64,000 nucleotides of DNA. Origin: Gemmata massiliana (GTDB lineage: Bacteria; Planctomycetota; Planctomycetia; Gemmatales; Gemmataceae). Shown piece after piece: positions 60,035-64,000 of this stretch. The notes beneath the pieces were generated by a model. That model was not told the origin of the DNA, did no database searches, and worked only from the letters and a program-made list of their open reading frames with translations. Position 1 is the stretch's first letter; each line of letters starts with the position of its first letter. The DNA is taken from the NCBI RefSeq assembly GCF_901538265.1, contig NZ_LR593886.1, positions 8,329,738-8,393,737 of the forward strand. Direction: 5' to 3'. The position numbers and the translations under genes were made by a program.

Positions 60035-60107
60035 GGCCCGTTCGTCTAGCGGTTTAGGACGCCAGGTTCTCAACCTGATAACGGGGGTTCGATTCCCCCA
60101 CGGGTCA
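60035..60107 (+). tRNA. tRNA-Glu (CTC)
   Basis: The GGCCCGT/ACGGGTC acceptor and loop TTCTCAA are present. The anticodon stem has one mismatch at its base. Confidence 0.85.
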
Positions 60108-60176
60108 CTCGGAACGGTTTGAAGAATAAGTGCGGTGTTGGTTCACCGGCTTATTGACATCAAACGGTTCCCAAAC

Positions 60177-60251
60177 GGTGATGTAGACCAACTGGAAGGA
60201 GTCGCCACGCTCAGAACGTGGACAGTGTGGGTTCAAATCCCACCGTCACCA
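60177..60251 (+). tRNA. tRNA with Leu anticodon (CAG) but short variable arm
   Basis: The GGTGATG/CGTCACC acceptor, loop CTCAGAA and T stem GTGGG/CCCAC are good. The variable region is 5 bases (ACAGT), atypical for tRNA-Leu. Confidence 0.75.
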
Positions 60252-60262
60252 CTCTCAAACAT

Positions 60263-60330
60263 TGCGGACGGGCCGGCGCCCGACCGGGTCTCATAAGCCT
60301 GGATGCTGGGTTCAACTCCCAGGTCCGCAA
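60263..60330 (+). tRNA. tRNA-Met (CAT), short D region
   Basis: The TGCGGAC/GTCCGCA acceptor and loop CTCATAA are present. It is only 68 bases long because the D region is about 15 bases. Confidence 0.72.
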
Positions 60331-60362
60331 CTCCCTCGGCGCGTTATGGCGCCGAGATCTAT

Positions 60363-60431
60363 CGCGGGCGGGCAGGCGCTCTGCCGGGTCTCATAAGCCC
60401 GGTCGCTGGGTTCGAGTCCCAGGCTTCGCGA
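60363..60431 (+). tRNA. tRNA-Met-like (CAT), degenerate acceptor
   Basis: It is a near copy of the preceding gene with loop CTCATAA. The 3' acceptor strand has an extra base and poor inner pairs, so it may be decaying. Confidence 0.55.
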
Positions 60432-60459
60432 CTCGCGTTCCGCTCGGCGGGGCGCGCAT

Positions 60460-60542
60460 GGCCTGGTGGTGTAACGGGAGCCACGCCGGTCTCAGAAGCC
60501 GGTGCCGTAACGGGCGTGAGGGTTCAACTCCCTCCTGGGCCA
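60460..60542 (+). tRNA. tRNA-Leu (CAG), long variable arm
   Basis: The GGCCTGG/CTGGGCC acceptor, loop CTCAGAA and long variable arm are typical of class II tRNA-Leu. Confidence 0.88.
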
Positions 60543-60554
60543 CTGACGGAAAAT

Positions 60555-60636
60555 GACCTCGTGCTGTAATTGGGAGCCAGAGTCGGTTGAGAGCCGGCTG
60601 CCGTAAGGCGTGTGGGTTCGATCCCCACCGGGGTCA
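60555..60636 (+). tRNA. tRNA-Leu (GAG)
   Basis: The GACCTCG/CGGGGTC acceptor, anticodon stem GTCGG/CCGGC, loop TTGAGAG and long variable arm are present. Confidence 0.86.
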
Positions 60637-60648
60637 CTGTAGGTTCAT

Positions 60649-60716
60649 GGGATCGCTCGCGGGCGAGAGTTGTGCCTTGCAAGCACGACGACGGGGTTCG
60701 ACTCCCCGCGGTTCCA
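60649..60716 (+). tRNA. tRNA-Ala (TGC), short D region
   Basis: The GGGATCG/CGGTTCC acceptor, loop CTTGCAA and T arm are present. Length is 68 bases, with a compact D region. Confidence 0.75.
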
Positions 60717-60734
60717 CTGTCGGTCAAGGAGCAT

Positions 60735-60750
60735 AGGCTCGTGGTTTAAT
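60735..60750 (+). other. Partial tRNA 5' remnant
   Basis: GGCTCGTGGTTTAA repeats the 5' end of the next tRNA-Ala (GGCTCGTGGTCTAA) with one change. It looks like the remains of a duplication. Confidence 0.5.
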
Positions 60751-60753
60751 TGT

Positions 60754-60824
60754 GGGCTCGTGGTCTAAGGGTATGACGCGGGTATGGCATGCCTGCAGTC
60801 CGGGTTCAACTCCCGGCGGGTCCA
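60754..60824 (+). tRNA. tRNA-Ala (GGC)
   Basis: The GGGCTCG/CGGGTCC acceptor pairs. The anticodon stem CGGGT/GCCTG encloses ATGGCAT. Confidence 0.82.
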
Positions 60825-60931
60825 CTCGATCGGTTTGCGTTCAACAGCCGCGTGGGGCGGACTAATCAACGTCCGGCCGACTGGGGTTCGTTCCGCGCCC
60901 CGCGGTTGCTGAACACAAACTGGTCACTTAC

Positions 60932-61017
60932 GGACGGGAGCCGGATACGGTTGGCCGGGACGCTTTGCTAAAGCGTTCGCCCTCACGGGCGTGTGGGTTC
61001 GAATCCCACCCCCTCCG
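60932..61017 (+). tRNA. tRNA-Ser (GCT)
   Basis: It is class II. The loop is TTGCTAA, the long variable arm is TCGCCCTCACGGGCG-like and the discriminator is G. The acceptor has one mismatch. Confidence 0.86.
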
Positions 61018-61026
61018 CTGGTACTT

Positions 61027-61098
61027 ACCCTGGTGGTGAAACGGAGATCATTCCGCGCTTCGAACGCGGCGTTCCGGGTTCAAATCCTGGCCGGGGTA
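61027..61098 (+). tRNA. tRNA-Arg (TCG)
   Basis: The ACCCTGG/CCGGGGT acceptor, anticodon stem CCGCG/CGCGG and loop CTTCGAA are well paired. Confidence 0.88.
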
Positions 61099-61195
61099 CT
61101 TTATGAGAGCGTTCCGTCAGATGTGTACTGCACAGTTCACACTACGGATGTTTCCAAAACTGAACGCTGAAGGAAAAGTTACTGAACATTCATCT

Positions 61196-61269
61196 GGTCC
61201 TGTGGTCTAGCGGTTCAAGGCGCCTCCCTGACACGGAGGAGAACGGTGGTTCGATTCCACCCAGGATCA
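61196..61269 (+). tRNA. tRNA-Val (GAC)
   Basis: The GGTCCTG/CAGGATC acceptor, stem CCTCC/GGAGG, loop CTGACAC and T stem GGTGG/CCACC are well paired. Confidence 0.9.
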
Positions 61270-61315
61270 CTCCGAGTTGCGTTTTTTCAGACGATAATGC
61301 GCATCTCGGCTCCGT

Positions 61316-61389
61316 GCGGCATGTGGTGTAGCGGTAGCACGCGGCCCTGTGAAGGCTGAAGTGATGGGGTTCGACTCCCCCCGCGCCGC
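61316..61389 (+). tRNA. tRNA-His (GTG)
   Basis: The loop CTGTGAA reads GTG. An extra G before the acceptor can pair with discriminator C, the hallmark of tRNA-His. Confidence 0.85.
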
Positions 61390-61497
61390 CCTCTGTTAAC
61401 TTTCTGTTACGGGTCCAATGTTCAGAATCATTCGCGTTTTCGCGGTGCCTCGCAATTTGGGTTTGACTCGCTGAAGTGCTTGATTTCCCAGTCTTTT

Positions 61498-61571
61498 GCC
61501 GGTGTGGCGCGACCCAGAAAGGCACCGAGCTCGTACCTCGGTTCATGCGGGTGCAAATCCCGCCGCCGGCT
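61498..61571 (+). tRNA. tRNA-Thr (CGT)
   Basis: The GCCGGTG/CGCCGGC acceptor, stem CCGAG/CTCGG, loop CTCGTAC and T stem GCGGG/CCCGC are well paired. The T loop begins TGC instead of TTC. Confidence 0.82.
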
Positions 61572-61754
61572 CTCGATCCGTGTCGATTATCGAACCCGTT
61601 GCGGCGGTGCGCGTTACGCGCCCGCCGCGCGGGATCGTTTCGTTTACATTCCCGTTCCCGCAGTGGCACGGCGGCGTTTAGGTCTGTAGGATTTCAACTC
61701 CGAAAATTGCCCGCCCTCTTTCGCCGCAAGTGCCGGCGTCTACCTGGTGCCAAT

Positions 61755-62129
61755 ATGACCGAGTTTGCAGAAGCTCGCAAAGTGGCCGCGTTGCTCGCTG
61801 CCGTGGCCGAGCCGACCCGCTTGCGCGTCCTGTGGCAATTAGCCAAAGGCCCCCAGCACGTGGGCAAACTTGCGGACCTCGTCGACATCAAGATGGTGAA
61901 CATGTCGCACCACCTGGGCGTGATGCGCCAGGCCGGGGTGCTGGAAGACGAGAAGGACGGGCGCCAGGTGATCTACCGGCTGCGCCCGGACGTGTTCATC
62001 CCCGGCACGACCCCGGACGTGCTCGGCGTGCTGACGCTCGGGAGCTTCCGCGTGGTGATGCGGGCCAAGCCCGAAGCCCCGCCGGTATCGATCAACACCA
62101 AGACCCGCCGGAAGACCGCGAAGAAATAA
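61755..62129 (+). CDS. ArsR-type winged-helix transcriptional regulator
   Basis: This 124-residue regulator begins MTEFAEARKVAALLAAVAEP. Its helix-turn-helix core is TRLRVLWQLAKGPQHVGKLA, DLVDIKMVNMSHHLGVMRQA, then GVLEDEKDGRQVIYRLRPDV, a typical ArsR winged helix with wing. The classical metal-binding ELCVCDL motif is absent, so it probably senses something else. The ATG at 61755 begins the domain; the frame is open upstream but overlaps the tRNA-Thr gene. It lies 63 bases before a MATE exporter on the same strand and may control it. Confidence 0.88.
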   Translation: MTEFAEARKVAALLAAVAEPTRLRVLWQLAKGPQHVGKLADLVDIKMVNMSHHLGVMRQAGVLEDEKDGRQVIYRLRPDVFIPGTTPDVLGVLTLGSFRVVMRAKPEAPPVSINTKTRRKTAKK

Positions 62130-62192
62130 TGAACGTACCCCAGCGCCGTGCTCGCAACGGCGTCCCGCAGCCCGCCTCCCTATGATGTGGGA

Positions 62193-63617
62193 ATGCTCAG
62201 TCCCACAGCACCCCCGGACACACTGTCGCGCCCGCTCTGGCGGCAGGTACTGGCACTCGCTCTCCCCGCACTCGCACAGCAGTACCTCCACCTTGTGGTC
62301 CAGCTCTCGGACCAGTTCCTCGCGGGGCGGTTCGAGCTGCCCGATCCGAACCAGCGCCCCGTTTACCTCTCCGCACTAAACACCGCCGGTTACCTCTACT
62401 GGTTCGTATCGAGCTACACCGTCCTGGTGAGTGTGGGGAGCACCGCGCTCGTCGCGCGGTTCGTCGGGGCCAAAGATTGGGCACTGGCTCAACACGCGAC
62501 CGGCCAGTCGGTGGTGCTCGCGGTGGTGTTCGGGTTGCTCGGTACCGTGGCCGCGCTCTTGGGGCTACCGAGCCTCATCGAAGCGCTGAAACTTACCGGC
62601 GATGCGGCCCACCTGTGCGTCGAGTTCCTCACGCCACTGGCGGTGCTGCTCGCGTTCCAAATCACGGAATCGGCGTGCGCTGCGTGCTTGGCTGGAGCGG
62701 GGGACACGCGCACCGGTCTCAAGGTACTTGGGTTGGTCGCCGTCCTCAATGTGCCGCTCGCGTGGGGACTGTGTTTCGGTGTCGGTCCCATCCGAGGAAT
62801 CGGCTTCGTCGGGATCGCACTCGGCACCGGGATCAGCCACGTCATCGGGTGCGTCCTGTTGCTCGTGATCCTCGCACGCGGAAAATCGGGTCTGAAACTG
62901 CGCCTTGCGAATCTCGTCCCGGCCCCCGGCTTAATCCGCCGATTGTTGCGCGTGAGTGTGCCGGCCGCGATCGACAGCCTGTCGGCCGCGTTCTGTCAGT
63001 TGTGGTTCCTCAGTCTGGTAAACAGCCTGGGCGATACGGCCGCGTCCGCACACGGCATCGCACTGAAGTGGGAGGCGCTCGGCTTTCTGTCTGGGGCGGC
63101 ATTCGGAACCGCAGCGATGGCCCTCGTGGGCCAGAACCTCGGCGCGCGAACACCGGACCGCGCGGCGCGAAGCGGATGGACCGCCTACGCTCTCGGTGGC
63201 GGTGTAATGTCCTTTATGGGTCTGCTATTCGTGCTGCTCGCGGAACACATGTTTCGCCTGTTCTGCCCCGACCCAAGTTTGCAGCCCATTGTTGATACGG
63301 GCGTACCGGCGCTGCGATTGATCGCGTGCGCAATGCCGGCACTGGCGTCGCAGATCATCTTCACGGCCGCTCTGCGTGGGGCTGGTGATTCGCGCGTCCC
63401 GGTGCTGTTCAGTTGGTTCGGGTTCCTGTGCGTGCGGATTCCGCTCGCGCACCTCCTCACTGCCCCGCAAGTCAACCTGGGTTCACTCGGGACGATCCCC
63501 GGGTACGACCTCGGGCTGTTAGGGGCCTGGGTCGCGATGTGCTCCGACCTGTGGGTGCGCGGAACGTTCTTCGCGATCCGGTTCGCCGGTGGGAAGTGGA
63601 AGAAAGTGGAAGTGTGA
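62193..63617 (+). CDS. MATE family efflux transporter
   Basis: This 474-residue protein has about twelve hydrophobic helices arranged in two similar halves. The family start is RPLWRQVLALALPALAQQYL, and later segments are VGSTALVARFVGAKDWALAQ, VPAAIDSLSAAFCQLWFLSL, and FGTAAMALVGQNLGARTPDR, which match conserved MATE loops. MATE proteins export drugs or metabolites by antiport with protons or sodium. The ATG at 62193 is chosen because the 15-codon upstream extension is hydrophilic and lacks a site. It probably shares transcription with the ArsR gene upstream. Confidence 0.92.
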   Translation: MLSPTAPPDTLSRPLWRQVLALALPALAQQYLHLVVQLSDQFLAGRFELPDPNQRPVYLSALNTAGYLYWFVSSYTVLVSVGSTALVARFVGAKDWALAQHATGQSVVLAVVFGLLGTVAALLGLPSLIEALKLTGDAAHLCVEFLTPLAVLLAFQITESACAACLAGAGDTRTGLKVLGLVAVLNVPLAWGLCFGVGPIRGIGFVGIALGTGISHVIGCVLLLVILARGKSGLKLRLANLVPAPGLIRRLLRVSVPAAIDSLSAAFCQLWFLSLVNSLGDTAASAHGIALKWEALGFLSGAAFGTAAMALVGQNLGARTPDRAARSGWTAYALGGGVMSFMGLLFVLLAEHMFRLFCPDPSLQPIVDTGVPALRLIACAMPALASQIIFTAALRGAGDSRVPVLFSWFGFLCVRIPLAHLLTAPQVNLGSLGTIPGYDLGLLGAWVAMCSDLWVRGTFFAIRFAGGKWKKVEV

Positions 63618-63649
63618 GTAACGGTCTGGACCGGGCGATCCGAATGAAA

Positions 63650-63985
63650 TTACTGGCTCGCGCCCGCTCGCGAGACGACTGGCCAGGTCGCTTCAAAGCC
63701 CCACTCGATCACATCGCAGTGCAGGCAGAACCCCCACCGGCCGCCACCCAAATCGTCGCAGTCGAAGCCGATCACGTCCCACGGCGGGTCGAGCGGCTTT
63801 TGCTCGTCCGGGTAGGACTCCACGTAGGTGAGTCGGGCATCTCCGAACACTGCGTAGGTGTGAACTTGTGGCCCCGCCCACGGAACAAGGTGGAGGCGAA
63901 CGATGCCGGGCGACACGGTGAACTCCACGACACCGTGAACGGCCCGGTTCTCGTACAGAAATGTCTCGATTGTGGTTGCCAACAC
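63650..63985 (-). CDS. Hypothetical protein
   Basis: This 111-residue protein starts at GTG 63985 with GGAGAG just upstream. It has no signal peptide or membrane helix. Conserved-looking stretches are VVEFTVSPGIVRLHLVPWAG, HTYAVFGDARLTYVESYPDE and WDVIGFDCDDLGGGRWGFCL, followed by HCDVIEWGFEATWPVV. The Asp/Trp/Cys-rich C-terminal part resembles small beta-rich domains found in Gemmata accessory genes, but no family is recognised. Confidence 0.65.
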   Translation of the reverse strand: MLATTIETFLYENRAVHGVVEFTVSPGIVRLHLVPWAGPQVHTYAVFGDARLTYVESYPDEQKPLDPPWDVIGFDCDDLGGGRWGFCLHCDVIEWGFEATWPVVSRAGASQ

Positions 63986-64000
63986 TTGCTCTCCGGTGCT

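Noticed and set aside
60108..60176. Possible regulatory hairpin between tRNA-Glu and the next tRNA
   Set aside because: The arms have mismatches and no known motif; it may be a spacer fold only.
60825..60931. Possible extra tRNA between tRNA-Ala and tRNA-Ser
   Set aside because: It forms an imperfect hairpin with a GGTTCG-like loop but has no anticodon arm; at most a remnant.

Overview
The window looks like a chromosomal piece of a high-GC planctomycete of the Gemmataceae (Gemmata-like). The evidence is a TIGR02996 repeat-companion protein, three DUF4058 loci, a Uma2 nuclease-like protein, ECF sigma factors with long extensions or next to Hanks-type kinases, an ARPP-1/DUF6569 protein, tetrahydromethanopterin C1 genes, GldG/DUF4340 ABC modules and genes scattered outside classical operons. 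No rRNA, CRISPR array or intact prophage was seen.

Layout. 1-9.3 kb: housekeeping and small accessory genes (partial ORF, Nudix, nicotinamidase, ARPP-1, Gly/Tyr-rich secreted protein, GNAT, Uma2, cell-wall amidase, first copy of a four-member unknown family, ComM). 9.4-16.3 kb: a palindromic intergenic cassette, a zinc-ribbon membrane protein, a polyprenol-type glycosyltransferase, an ECF sigma/anti-sigma pair, an FHA-GAF-HD-GYP protein and an AHSA1-like protein under a dyad-overlapped promoter. 16.3-24.6 kb: flavodoxin, a heptamer-frameshifted DUF4058 gene, two more copies of the unknown family, an EEP hydrolase, a caspase-like (C80-like) protein, a decayed IS66 transposase and a Ser/Thr kinase. 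24.7-30.7 kb: an ECF sigma/membrane/GspE-like/kinase gene string, SMI1/KNR4, an ECF sigma fused to a membrane-anchored extension, and SirB1. 31-43 kb: TIGR02996, Ftr, two DUF4058 genes, the fourth family copy, PyrC, PyrB, an N-acyl-D-amino-acid deacylase and a dicarboxylate symporter. 43-52 kb: a HAD phosphatase and a four-gene GldA/F/G-like ABC cluster ending in a DUF4340 protein. 52-57.6 kb: FhcB with an in-frame insertion of palindromic repeats, then a tssK-tssL-tssM-like trio. 57.7-64 kb: RibD, a dense array of 21 predicted tRNA genes in 2.4 kb, an ArsR regulator, a MATE exporter and a hypothetical gene.

How genes work together. ftr and fhcB belong to the same H4MPT/methanofuran C1 pathway but lie 18 kb apart. 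pyrC and pyrB are consecutive steps of pyrimidine synthesis, on the same strand but separated by other genes. The sigma/kinase string at 22.9-26.5 kb looks like a signalling unit. The Gld-like genes run head to tail. The tss trio looks like a pared-down type VI membrane/baseplate module.

The strongest candidates for something unusual are the tRNA array (several members with short D regions or leucine anticodons with short variable arms), the TssM-like protein that stops just after its third membrane segment, the heptamer-repeat frameshift, the palindromic insertion inside fhcB, the four-copy unknown family, and the GTTAGC-rich intergenic regions upstream of ftr and tssM.
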